Assembly (NCBI RefSeq): GCF_001423885.1
Contig: NZ_LMPP01000005.1
Coordinates: 992-64,991, forward strand
Reading direction: 5' to 3'
Source of the DNA: Rathayibacter sp. Leaf185
Lineage (GTDB): Bacteria > Actinomycetota > Actinomycetes > Actinomycetales > Microbacteriaceae
Length of the DNA: 64,000 nucleotides
Shown: one piece after another, positions 43,652 through 51,336 of the stretch
Layout of the letters: each line of letters begins with the position of its first letter
Numbering within the stretch: the first letter of the stretch is position 1
The notes under the pieces: generated by a model
The model's input: only the letters and a program-made list of their open reading frames with translations
The model's database searches: none
Told to the model about the DNA's origin: nothing
Position numbers and translations under genes: made by a program

Positions 43652-44479
43652 ATGAGCATTCGCACGCCTGCCCACCCGACCCTCCACGACCGCGCGAGCG
43701 CCGTCGGCCGCGATCTCGCCGCCCTCCGCGGGGAACCGCCGCTCGTGCAGTGCATCACGAACGCCGTCGTGACCGGCTTCACCGCCAACAGCCTCCTGGC
43801 CCTCGGCGCGAGCCCCGCGATGTGCGATCTGCCCGGCGAGGCGGGCGTCTTCGCCGAGATCGCCTCCGCGATCCTGGTCAACCTCGGCACCCCGGGCGCC
43901 GAGCAGCGCGACGGCGCACGCGAGGCGGTCGCCGCCGCCCAGCACGCCGGGACGCCGTGGGTGCTCGACCCCGTCGCCGTCGGCCCGCTGCCCGTCCGGA
44001 CCGCTCTCGCGGCGGAGCTGCTCGACGCGCGGCCCGCGATCATCCGCGGCAACGCCTCCGAGATCCTCGCTCTCGCCGGACTCGGTGCCGGCGGTCGCGG
44101 TGTCGACGCGGTCGACGGAGCCGAGGACGCGCTCGAGGCCGCCCTCGCGCTCGCCCGCCGCACCGGTGGAGCCGTCGCCGTCTCGGGTGCGGTCGATGTC
44201 GTCACCGACGGCGCGACCGTGATCCGCATCGCCGGCGGCCACCCCCTGCTCACCCGGGTGACCGGAGGCGGCTGCGCTCTCGGCGCCGTGATGGCCGCGT
44301 TCCTGGGCACCGGAGCCGATCCTGTCGCCGCCGCCGTCGCGGCCTCCGTCGTGTGGGGCCTCGCGGCCGAGCGCGCCGCCCTCCGCGCCGCCGGGCCGGG
44401 CTCGTTCGCCGTCGCACTCCTCGACGAGCTCGCCGCGCTCGACGCCGAAGCCGCAGCACAGGGGGCGCGACTCGCATGA
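43652..44479 (+). CDS. thiM: Hydroxyethylthiazole kinase
   Basis: The 275-residue salvage enzyme phosphorylates the thiazole alcohol. It has [70 protein letters not shown] and the catalytic [15 protein letters not shown] (Cys region). The ATG at 43652 fits the riboswitch-embedded ribosome site. A second ATG nine bases earlier is in frame but too close to that site. Confidence 0.96.
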   Translation: MSIRTPAHPTLHDRASAVGRDLAALRGEPPLVQCITNAVVTGFTANSLLALGASPAMCDLPGEAGVFAEIASAILVNLGTPGAEQRDGAREAVAAAQHAGTPWVLDPVAVGPLPVRTALAAELLDARPAIIRGNASEILALAGLGAGGRGVDAVDGAEDALEAALALARRTGGAVAVSGAVDVVTDGATVIRIAGGHPLLTRVTGGGCALGAVMAAFLGTGADPVAAAVAASVVWGLAAERAALRAAGPGSFAVALLDELAALDAEAAAQGARLA

Positions 44480-45123
44480 GCACCCCCGACCTCTCGCTCT
44501 ACCTCGTCACCGACACCCGTCAGTGCGGGGCGCGCGGTGTCCCCGCCGTCGTCGCGCAGGCCGCGGAGGGAGGCTTCACGACGGTCCAGGTCCGCGACCA
44601 CGACGCCTCCGCCGCCGAGCTGGTCTCACTCGTCCTCGCCGTCGCCGCCGTCCTCGACGAGCGCACCACGCTGATCGTCGACGACCGGGTCGACGTGGTC
44701 CTGGCTGCGCGCCTCGCCGGAGCGCGGGTCCACGGCGTCCACGTCGGCCAGTCCGACCTGCCCGCAGCAGCCGCCCGCTCGATCCTCGGCCCGGACGCGG
44801 TCGTCGGCCTCACCGCCGACACCCCCGTGCACCTCGAGGCCGCGCACGCCCTCCCGCCGGGCACCGTCGACTACCTCGGCGTCGGCGTGATCCGGCCGAC
44901 AGCGACCAAGGCCGATCACCCGGCTCCGCTCGGTCTCGACGGCTTCGCGGCGTTCGCCGCCGCGAGCCGCTACCCCTGCGTCGCGATCGGCGGCGTCGCG
45001 CTCGGCGATGCCGCTCCGCTGCGACGACGCGGCGCGGCCGGTCTCGCCGTCGTCTCGGCGATCTGCACGGCCGACGACCCTGCCGCCGCCGCACGCGCCT
45101 TCCGCGAGGAGTGGGACCGATGA
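44476..45123 (+). CDS. thiE: Thiamine-phosphate synthase
   Basis: A 215-residue TIM-barrel enzyme joining the pyrimidine and thiazole phosphates. It has [79 protein letters not shown] and [20 protein letters not shown]. It overlaps thiM as ATGA and thiD/tenA as ATGA, so the three are translationally coupled. Confidence 0.96.
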   Translation: MSTPDLSLYLVTDTRQCGARGVPAVVAQAAEGGFTTVQVRDHDASAAELVSLVLAVAAVLDERTTLIVDDRVDVVLAARLAGARVHGVHVGQSDLPAAAARSILGPDAVVGLTADTPVHLEAAHALPPGTVDYLGVGVIRPTATKADHPAPLGLDGFAAFAAASRYPCVAIGGVALGDAAPLRRRGAAGLAVVSAICTADDPAAAARAFREEWDR

Positions 45124-46562
45124 GCACCTCGATCCCCCGCGTGCTCAGCATCGCGGGCACCGACCCGACCGGCGGCGCCGGCATCCAGGCCGATCTCAAG
45201 TCGATCGGCGCCCTCGGCGGCTACGGGATGGCCGTCGTGACGGCCCTGGTGGCGCAGAACACCCACGGTGTCCGCTCGGTGCACCTGCCGCCGGCCGGCT
45301 TCCTCCGCGAGCAGCTCGACGCCGTGAGCGACGACGTGCGGATCGACGCCGTGAAGATCGGCATGATCGCGACCGCCGAGCTCGGCGCGGTCATCGCCGA
45401 CTGGCTCGACGCCGTCACCCCGCCGCTCGTCGTCGTCGATCCGGTGATGATCGCGACCAGCGGGCACCGTCTGCTCGACGAGGAGGCGGAGGACGCCGTC
45501 CGCGCTCTCGTCCGCCGCGCAGATCTGGTGACTCCGAACCTGCCCGAGCTCGCCGTTCTGGCCGGCGAACCGACCGCGACGACCTGGCAGGAGGCGCTCG
45601 CGCAGGCCGCACGCCTCGCCCAGTCCCTGGGCACGACCGTGCTCGTCAAGGGCGGGCACCTCGAGAGCACGGCTGCTCCGGATGCGATCGTCACACCGGC
45701 CGGCGACGTGAGCGAGGTGCCGGGTGAGCGCGTCGAGACCTCGAACACCCACGGCACGGGCTGCTCCCTCTCCACCGCGATGGCGACCCTGCTCGCCGGA
45801 GGTACGAGAGACGCCACCGACGCCCTCGCCGAAGCCAAGGAGTGGCTCACCGCGGCGCTGCGCGGCGCCGATGCGCTCGAGGTCGGCTCGGGCAATGGAC
45901 CGATCGACCACTTCCACCGCCTCCGCATCCCGCCGTTCTGCACGGCCGTCTGGGACGAGACCCGGGAGCTGCGCAGCGAGATCGACGCTCTCCCGTTCGT
46001 GCGCGCGCTCGGCGACGGGAGTCTGGCCCGCGACGACTTCGAGTGGTACCTCGAGCAGGACGCGCTCTACCTGACCGAGTACGCGCGCGTTCTCGCGGTC
46101 GCCGCGCAACGGGCGCCCAGCACCGCCGAGCAGGTGTTCTGGGCCGAGTCCTCCGCTTCCGCCCTCGCCGCCGAGGCGCAGCTGCACCGCGACCGCCTCG
46201 GCGATCGCCTCGCGGTCGCCTCCGAGACCACCCGCGGCTACATCGACCACCTCCTGGCCGTCGGCTCGCGCGGAGACTACGGCGAGCTCGTCGCCGCCCT
46301 GCTGCCCTGCTTCCAGCTCTACGCCGATGTCGGCGAGCGCCTCGCGGCGGCGTCGAGGTCGGGACACCCCTACGAGGACTGGCTCGCGACCTACTCCGAC
46401 CCGGTCTTCGCCGCAGCGACCGAGCGGTTGATCGCGATCACGGAGTCGGCGGCGCAGCGGGCCACGCCACCTCAGCGGGAAGCGATGCGCGACGCGTTCC
46501 TGCGCTCGAGCCGGTTCGAGCACGACTTCTTCGCGGCGCCCCTCAGGCGCCGCGAAGAATGA
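45120..46562 (+). CDS. thiD: Fused hydroxymethylpyrimidine (phosphate) kinase and TenA-type thiaminase
   Basis: A 480-residue fusion. Residues 1-265 are ThiD, with SIAGTDPTGGAGIQADLKSI, VVVDPVMIATSGHRLLDEEA, DLVTPNLPELAVLAG and NTHGTGCSLSTAMATLLAGG. Residues 275-480 are a TenA domain with EQDALYLTEYARVLAV (substrate Asp), ALLPCFQLYADVGERLA (nucleophile Cys) and FEHDFFAA (Glu near the end). TenA hydrolyses aminopyrimidine breakdown products of thiamine, and ThiD phosphorylates the hydroxymethylpyrimidine formed. The fusion couples salvage steps, and both active sites look intact. Confidence 0.94.
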   Translation: MSTSIPRVLSIAGTDPTGGAGIQADLKSIGALGGYGMAVVTALVAQNTHGVRSVHLPPAGFLREQLDAVSDDVRIDAVKIGMIATAELGAVIADWLDAVTPPLVVVDPVMIATSGHRLLDEEAEDAVRALVRRADLVTPNLPELAVLAGEPTATTWQEALAQAARLAQSLGTTVLVKGGHLESTAAPDAIVTPAGDVSEVPGERVETSNTHGTGCSLSTAMATLLAGGTRDATDALAEAKEWLTAALRGADALEVGSGNGPIDHFHRLRIPPFCTAVWDETRELRSEIDALPFVRALGDGSLARDDFEWYLEQDALYLTEYARVLAVAAQRAPSTAEQVFWAESSASALAAEAQLHRDRLGDRLAVASETTRGYIDHLLAVGSRGDYGELVAALLPCFQLYADVGERLAAASRSGHPYEDWLATYSDPVFAAATERLIAITESAAQRATPPQREAMRDAFLRSSRFEHDFFAAPLRRREE

Positions 46563-46568
46563 GGAGGA

Positions 46569-48722
46569 TCAGCCGATCGCCTCGCGCAGCACGTGCATCA
46601 GCGCATCGAGCTGCACCGTGTCGGCCGAGGCCGTCTCGGCCTCCGCACCGTCGAGCGCGCGGGCGGCGAGGCCCGCCTTCGCGTCGATGAGCTCGGCGAT
46701 CTTGGCGTCGATCGTGTGCGCCGCGATGATGCGCCAGGCGGTCACGGGCTCCTCCTGACCGATGCGGTGCACGCGGTCGATGGCCTGCGTCTGCTCGGCC
46801 GAGGTCCACGACAGCTCGGCGAGCACGACGTTCGAGGACGCCTGCAGGTTGACCCCGACACCCGCCGCGGTCAGCGAGCAGACGGCGACCGACACGTCGG
46901 GGTCCTCGTTGAACGCATCGATCTGCGCCTGCCGGAACGTCGCGGTCTGGTCGCCGCGGATCGAGACGGAGGTGAGCTCGCGCTTCTCGAAGGTGTCCTC
47001 TGCCTGGTCCATCACGTCGACGTGCTTCGCGAAGAACACGACCTTGCCGACCGACCGAGCCAGCTGGGACGCGTAGTCGGCGGCCAGCGCCGCCTTCGCC
47101 TGGCCGATCCGGCGCACCATGGTGAAGACGTTCTCGCCGGTCTTGGCCGACTTCGACTCCTCCAGCTCGCTCTGCGCGACGATGCGGATGAACCGCTCCT
47201 GCTCGGTGTCGTCGAGCTCGTGCGTGATCGAGGCGGTGACCGCCTTGAAGCGCTGCAGCATGCGGGCGCCGAGCTCGCGCTCCGCCTTCTGGATCGAGCG
47301 CCCGAGGTCGTCGTCGAGCTCGACGGGCAGGTCGACGATCCGCTTCGAGGGCAGATCGGCGGCGACGTCGATCTTCTTGCGGCGGACGATGCCGAGGTCT
47401 ATGACCGCCTCGCGCGCCTCCGGGTAGAACGCTGTGTCGGCCGGGGTGAGCCCGGTGTCCTCGAGCTGGCGCATCAGATCGGGCCCGGGCTTGGTCTCGT
47501 CGATCCAGCCGAGGAACCGCCAGATCGCGCGGAAGTCGTCGACGTCGTTGATGAGCGGCGTTCCCGTGAGGGCGATCATCAGCGGATCGTGGCCGGGCGT
47601 CGTCTCGCGGATCTTGGCCGCGAGCGCCAGGACGCTCTGCGAGCGCTGCGAGCGGAGGTTCTTGATGAAGTGCGCCTCGTCGACGACCATTCCGCGGAAG
47701 CCGAGGCTCCCCAGCCAGCCGCTGTGCCGGTCGAGGATGTCGTAGTTGACGATGACGACGTCGGCGAACGCGTCGAGCGTGGTCCCGTCGCCGTGGATCA
47801 CCGTCGCACGGCGCTGCGGAGTCCAGTGCTCGACCTCGCGGGCCCAGTTCATCTTCACGACGTTGGGCACGACCGCGAGCAGCGGGTACGAGCCGGTGAC
47901 GGAGGCGGCGAGGAGGCTCTGCGCCGTCTTGCCGAGGCCCGGCTCGTCGGCGAGGAGGAAGCTGCGGTGCCCCTCCCTAGCGCTCTCGATGAAGCGCGCC
48001 TGGTGCGGCATCAGCTCGCGACCGCGCGGCGTCACACGGTCGATGGTGGGAGGCTCGGGCAGCTCCATGCTCGCGGCGCGTCCACCGGCGCCGTACTCGA
48101 ACGCCTTGAACAGCGGGCCGAGCAGCTCCCAGTCGTCGAGGCGGCGGCGGGGCGCGGGGGCCGGAGTCGCGATCGAGAAGTCCGGCGGGAGGAACGGGTT
48201 GGCGAGCTGGCGGGCACGCACCGACTGCGGAACCACCTGGTTGACGGGCACCTCGGGCTTGGGCTCCGGCTCGGTGACGATCAGCAGCTCGTCGGGGCTC
48301 AACTCGGCGCCGGCCTCGAGGAGCCAGTCTCGGCGCAGCTTCTGCGCGGCCGCCGTGATGCCGGCCTCCGACTCGAGCAGGGCGATCAGGCTCGTATCGC
48401 GCGCGGCGGTCTTCGCGAGGATCGTGGCGATGCCGTCGAGACGCTTCATCTCCTCGGCACGCTGGGAGTCGCTGAGCTCGGTGTCGACCTTGACGCGCTT
48501 GCGCTCCTCGCGCATCAGCAGCGCGATGACGAGGAACTTCGTCCGGTTGGTCGGACCGACCTTCCCGGTCTGCGCCTTCGCCTCGACCTCGCGGACCCGT
48601 CGCGCGAGGATCGGGATGATGCCCGAGTTGTCCACTCCGCGCGATCGCGAGCGCGGACGGCTCCCGGCGGCGTTCGCGGGTCGACGCGTCTGACCGGACT
48701 GACGCTGGCCGCTGCGAGCCAT
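46569..48722 (-). CDS. SNF2-family DEAD/DEAH ATPase
   Basis: A 717-residue protein with a Swi2/Snf2 core. Motif I is ADEPGLGKTAQSLLAA, motif II VVDEAHFIKNLRSQRS, motif III ALTGTPLINDVDDFRAI, and motifs V-VI are AGVGVNLQASSNVVLAE with QTQAIDRVHRIGQEEPV. About 250 basic and acidic residues of unknown role precede the core. It translocates on DNA without unwinding and may remodel nucleoprotein or aid repair or transcription. There are only six bases to the convergent thiD/tenA gene. The ATG at 48722 begins with a basic MARSGQRQSGQTRR tail. Confidence 0.92.
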   Translation of the reverse strand: MARSGQRQSGQTRRPANAAGSRPRSRSRGVDNSGIIPILARRVREVEAKAQTGKVGPTNRTKFLVIALLMREERKRVKVDTELSDSQRAEEMKRLDGIATILAKTAARDTSLIALLESEAGITAAAQKLRRDWLLEAGAELSPDELLIVTEPEPKPEVPVNQVVPQSVRARQLANPFLPPDFSIATPAPAPRRRLDDWELLGPLFKAFEYGAGGRAASMELPEPPTIDRVTPRGRELMPHQARFIESAREGHRSFLLADEPGLGKTAQSLLAASVTGSYPLLAVVPNVVKMNWAREVEHWTPQRRATVIHGDGTTLDAFADVVIVNYDILDRHSGWLGSLGFRGMVVDEAHFIKNLRSQRSQSVLALAAKIRETTPGHDPLMIALTGTPLINDVDDFRAIWRFLGWIDETKPGPDLMRQLEDTGLTPADTAFYPEAREAVIDLGIVRRKKIDVAADLPSKRIVDLPVELDDDLGRSIQKAERELGARMLQRFKAVTASITHELDDTEQERFIRIVAQSELEESKSAKTGENVFTMVRRIGQAKAALAADYASQLARSVGKVVFFAKHVDVMDQAEDTFEKRELTSVSIRGDQTATFRQAQIDAFNEDPDVSVAVCSLTAAGVGVNLQASSNVVLAELSWTSAEQTQAIDRVHRIGQEEPVTAWRIIAAHTIDAKIAELIDAKAGLAARALDGAEAETASADTVQLDALMHVLREAIG

Positions 48723-48929
48723 GCTCCTCCTCCACGTGTGACGGGGCGGAGGAGGGATTCCCGCGCTCTGCCGTCGCAGTGCACTCGCCACGCTGCTCAC
48801 GAGGAGCGACGGGCATCGATGCATCCGCTGGCCGTCGGGAGCTCCGAGCAACGGGTCTGAGACCCGGTCGCAGCATCCCCGGACGTGCGGACGCGACTCC
48901 AGTCTACTCCCCGGCGCGGCGGGACGCGG

Positions 48930-49292
48930 TCAGTCCGCGACCGGCACCTTGATGAGCAGGCCGGCGGCCACGACGACGCCCACGGCGGCGAGGTGGAGCG
49001 AGGACCACACGGCGTCCGGGAACGAGAACGGCAGCACCGGGTTCCAGAGCACGAGGATCGAGACGAGGCCCACGAGCCAGAGGTACGACTTCGCCTGGAG
49101 CGCGAACCACCCGATCACCGCGGCGAGGATGGCGACCGGGTAGCGGACGAAGTCGTAGGCGTCGCCTCCGACGAGGGCGAGCCCGGCGAGCAGGATGATC
49201 GCGGCCAGGATGCCCGGCGCGAGCGCCATCTTCGCGATTCCCCGGGACGGGTAGCGGTCGGTCGCTCCGGAGCCGGCTCTCTGCGCATTCAC
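48930..49292 (-). CDS. DUF6804-like small membrane protein
   Basis: A 120-residue protein with four hydrophobic segments (APGILAAIILLAGLALVGG, VAILAAVIGWFALQA, LWLVGLVSILVLWNPVLPF, AAVGVVVAAGLLIKV). The WNPVLPF and VGWFALQ blocks recall DUF6804. The function is unknown. The GTG start has TACCAT six bases upstream. The gene faces the CsoR/RcnR-type regulator across 59 bases that hold a metal-sensor-like operator, so its expression may be metal-dependent. Confidence 0.75.
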   Translation of the reverse strand: MNAQRAGSGATDRYPSRGIAKMALAPGILAAIILLAGLALVGGDAYDFVRYPVAILAAVIGWFALQAKSYLWLVGLVSILVLWNPVLPFSFPDAVWSSLHLAAVGVVVAAGLLIKVPVAD

Positions 49293-49298
49293 CCTCCG

Positions 49299-49345
49299 AT
49301 GGTACGGGCGATACCCCCGCCCCGTATCCGGCGGCGGCGTAGGCT
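49299..49345. promoter_or_regulatory. Divergent promoters around a CsoR/RcnR-type operator
   Basis: A minus-strand -10 box TACCAT (49299-49304) faces the DUF6804-like gene and a plus-strand -10 box TAGGCT (49340-49345) faces the regulator. Both are six bases from their start codons. Between them ATACCCCCGCCCCGTAT (49311-49327) has ATAC and GTAT ends flanking a C-rich core, as in known operators of this repressor family. It covers the -35 areas of both promoters. Confidence 0.6.
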
Positions 49346-49351
49346 GACCGC

Positions 49352-49630
49352 GTGATCGAGGACCTCAAGAAACGCTCCCTGCACCGAGCACGCATCCTGG
49401 GGGGCCAGATGCGCGGGCTCGAGAAGATGATCGAGAACGAGGACTACTGCGTCGACATCGTCACGCAGTCCCTCGCGATTCAGAAGTCGCTCGGCTCGCT
49501 CAACAAGCTGATCGTCGAGAATCACCTCCGCACCCACATCACGGCGATGTTCGAGGAGGGCGGCGACGCCCGCGAGGCCGCCATCGCCGAGCTCGTGAAG
49601 ATCTTCGAGCTCTCGAACAACCGGTCCTGA
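49352..49630 (+). CDS. CsoR/RcnR/FrmR-family metal- or formaldehyde-sensing repressor
   Basis: A 92-residue all-helical repressor with the DUF156 layout: RARILGGQMRGLEKMIENEDYCVDI in helix 1-2, then VTQSLAIQKSLGSLNKLIVE, then NHLRTHITAMFEEGG. The first ligand Cys and the His are present, but the second Cys of copper-sensing CsoR is replaced by His (H-L-R-T-H). That His is found in the nickel/cobalt sensor RcnR, but the N-terminal His of RcnR is also missing. The ligand is therefore uncertain. The GTG start is leaderless with TAGGCT six bases upstream. Confidence 0.92.
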   Translation: MIEDLKKRSLHRARILGGQMRGLEKMIENEDYCVDIVTQSLAIQKSLGSLNKLIVENHLRTHITAMFEEGGDAREAAIAELVKIFELSNNRS

Positions 49631-49632
49631 CG

Positions 49633-50151
49633 GTGACCACGCTCACCGCCGTCCGCGGCGACATCACTCGCGAGCACGTCGACGTGATCGTCAACGCTGC
49701 GAACTCGTCCCTGCTCGGCGGAGGCGGAGTCGACGGTGCGATCCACCACGCAGGCGGTCCCGAGATCCTCGCCGAATGCCGCCGCCTCCGCGAGACCGAC
49801 CTCGAGGAAGGTCTGCCGGCGGGATCGGCCGTGGCGACGACCGCGGGGAAGCTGCCCGCCCGCTGGGTGGTCCACACCGTCGGGCCGGTCTTCTCGGCGC
49901 GGGAGGACCGCAGCGCCGTGCTCGCCTCGGCGTACACCGCATCGATCCGCACCGCCCGCGCCCTCGGCGCCCGCACGATGGCGTTCCCGGCGATCTCGGC
50001 CGGCGTCTACGGCTGGCCGATGGGCGACGCGGCGCGGATCGCGGTGGAGTCGGTGCGTGCCGCCGCAGTCGACGGCGCGCTCGACGAGGTGCGCTTCGTC
50101 CTCTTCTCGGAGGATGCGCTCGCAGCATTCACCGCCGCGCTCAGCTCGTAG
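49633..50151 (+). CDS. Macrodomain protein, O-acetyl-ADP-ribose deacetylase-like
   Basis: A 172-residue protein that is essentially one macrodomain. It has VDVIVNAANSSLLGGGGVDG (adenosine and distal-ribose binding), HHAGGPEILAECR, GLPAGSAVATTAGKLPARWVVHTVGP (split here) and MAFPAISAGVYGWP (phosphate loop). The set matches the MacroD/YmdB branch that removes ADP-ribose or its acetyl ester. It starts with GTG two bases after the repressor stop, so both are one transcript, an unusual pairing. Confidence 0.93.
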   Translation: MTTLTAVRGDITREHVDVIVNAANSSLLGGGGVDGAIHHAGGPEILAECRRLRETDLEEGLPAGSAVATTAGKLPARWVVHTVGPVFSAREDRSAVLASAYTASIRTARALGARTMAFPAISAGVYGWPMGDAARIAVESVRAAAVDGALDEVRFVLFSEDALAAFTAALSS

Positions 50152-50506
50152 CAGACCCCGACGTGCCGCCGGCGCCCGAACCGGTGCCGTCCGGAGCCTC
50201 GAACTGCGATCCCGGTCCGCCGCCCTGGCCGAACCCGCCGTCCGGCATCTGTCCCCGTGGGTCGAAGCCGCCCACGGAGGAGCCGACGGCGTTCCCCACG
50301 CCGTAGCCGACCCCGAAGCCGCCGGCGAGCAGGAGGAGTCCCGCGACGACCGCGGCGATGATCAGGGCCGCGCGGTGCCGCCACCAGGGCCGGCGCGGTG
50401 CGACGGAGGACCTGCTGCCCTCCGACACATCGGCCGCGGCCGGCGCCGGCCACCCCGTCGCGGTCTCGCGCCGTTCGTTCTCGATCGTGTCGCTGCCAGC
50501 ACCCAT
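50141..50506 (-). CDS. Single-pass membrane protein with Gly-rich extracellular tail
   Basis: A 121-residue protein with a basic cytoplasmic N-terminus (SVAPRRPWWRHR), one helix (AALIIAAVVAGLLLLAGGFG) and a Gly/Ser/Pro-rich tail of about 55 residues without cysteines. It converges with the macrodomain gene and overlaps it by 11 bases. No family is recognised and the function is unknown. Confidence 0.65.
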   Translation of the reverse strand: MGAGSDTIENERRETATGWPAPAAADVSEGSRSSVAPRRPWWRHRAALIIAAVVAGLLLLAGGFGVGYGVGNAVGSSVGGFDPRGQMPDGGFGQGGGPGSQFEAPDGTGSGAGGTSGSATS

Positions 50507-50656
50507 GATGTCTCCGCCTCTCGTTCCGCACCCCGAGCGGGGCGCGGGACGAGAGTCGACCCGGGGGCTATGCGGACACTGAGCGGAGCCGATCAGAGGG
50601 CTCTGATCCGGCCCGTTCCGGACTCCAGCCCCGCTGAGCTCCGGCCTGCGCTGAGC

Positions 50657-51280
50657 TCAGGCCGTCTTGGGCCGCGCGAACTCGTCGAAGGGCAGCGTGA
50701 TCGGTCGCGTGCGCGGCGGCATGCGCAGCACGGAGTCGAGCGCCGGCCCCATCGCCTCGCGCCAGGCGCGGTAGCCCCCCTCGGTGAGGTGCAGCCCGTC
50801 CTCGGAGTACTCGGGCAGGATCCCGCCGTCCTCGCCCGCGAGCACGGGCCAGAGGTCGAGGTAGCCCGCATGGGCGGTGGGCGCGAACTGCCACAGGTGC
50901 CGGTTGATCTCGCGGATCTGCGGCGAGAACTCGTGTCCGCGCGGCAGCACCGAGATCACCAGGATCCGGATGTCGGGGAGGTCGCGGCGGAAGGTCGCCA
51001 CGATGGTCTCGATGTTCCTGACGATGTGCTCCGTCGTGCGGTGCCAGGCGAGGTCGTTGGTGCCGACGAGCACCACGACCGTGTCGGGCGCCTGCTCGAT
51101 GAGCTCGGGGAGGCGCGCGACGACGTCGGCCGTGGTCGCTCCTCCGACGCCCTCGTCGACGACGGTCGACGCGGCCAGCCACTGGCCCCACTCACCACCC
51201 TGGATGATGCTGTCCCCGACGAAGAGGACCTTGCCCAGCTGGAGATCGCGCCCCGCGTCCGTGTCCGACCGTTCGCTCAT
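50657..51280 (-). CDS. SGNH/GDSL-family hydrolase
   Basis: A 207-residue esterase-like protein. Block I is LFVGDSIIQGGEWG (nucleophile Ser), block II GVGGATTADVVARL (Gly), block III VVVLVGTNDLAWHR (Asn) and block V EDGLHLTEGGYRAW (Asp and His). It lacks a signal peptide and so is probably cytosolic, with an unknown ester as substrate. GAGAGGAG lies upstream of the ATG at 51280. It follows the SDR-DUF2867 gene by 56 bases on the same strand. Confidence 0.92.
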   Translation of the reverse strand: MSERSDTDAGRDLQLGKVLFVGDSIIQGGEWGQWLAASTVVDEGVGGATTADVVARLPELIEQAPDTVVVLVGTNDLAWHRTTEHIVRNIETIVATFRRDLPDIRILVISVLPRGHEFSPQIREINRHLWQFAPTAHAGYLDLWPVLAGEDGGILPEYSEDGLHLTEGGYRAWREAMGPALDSVLRMPPRTRPITLPFDEFARPKTA

Positions 51281-51336
51281 CGTGCTCCTCTCGGTAGCGT
51301 CCGGGCCGACGTCGCCGCCCACGGACCCTCCCATTG

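Noticed and set aside
48723-48929. Gene in the gap between the SNF2 and DUF6804-like genes
   Set aside because: Only a small CGGGTC/GACCCG hairpin is seen, and no frame with a plausible start, ribosome site or protein-like composition.
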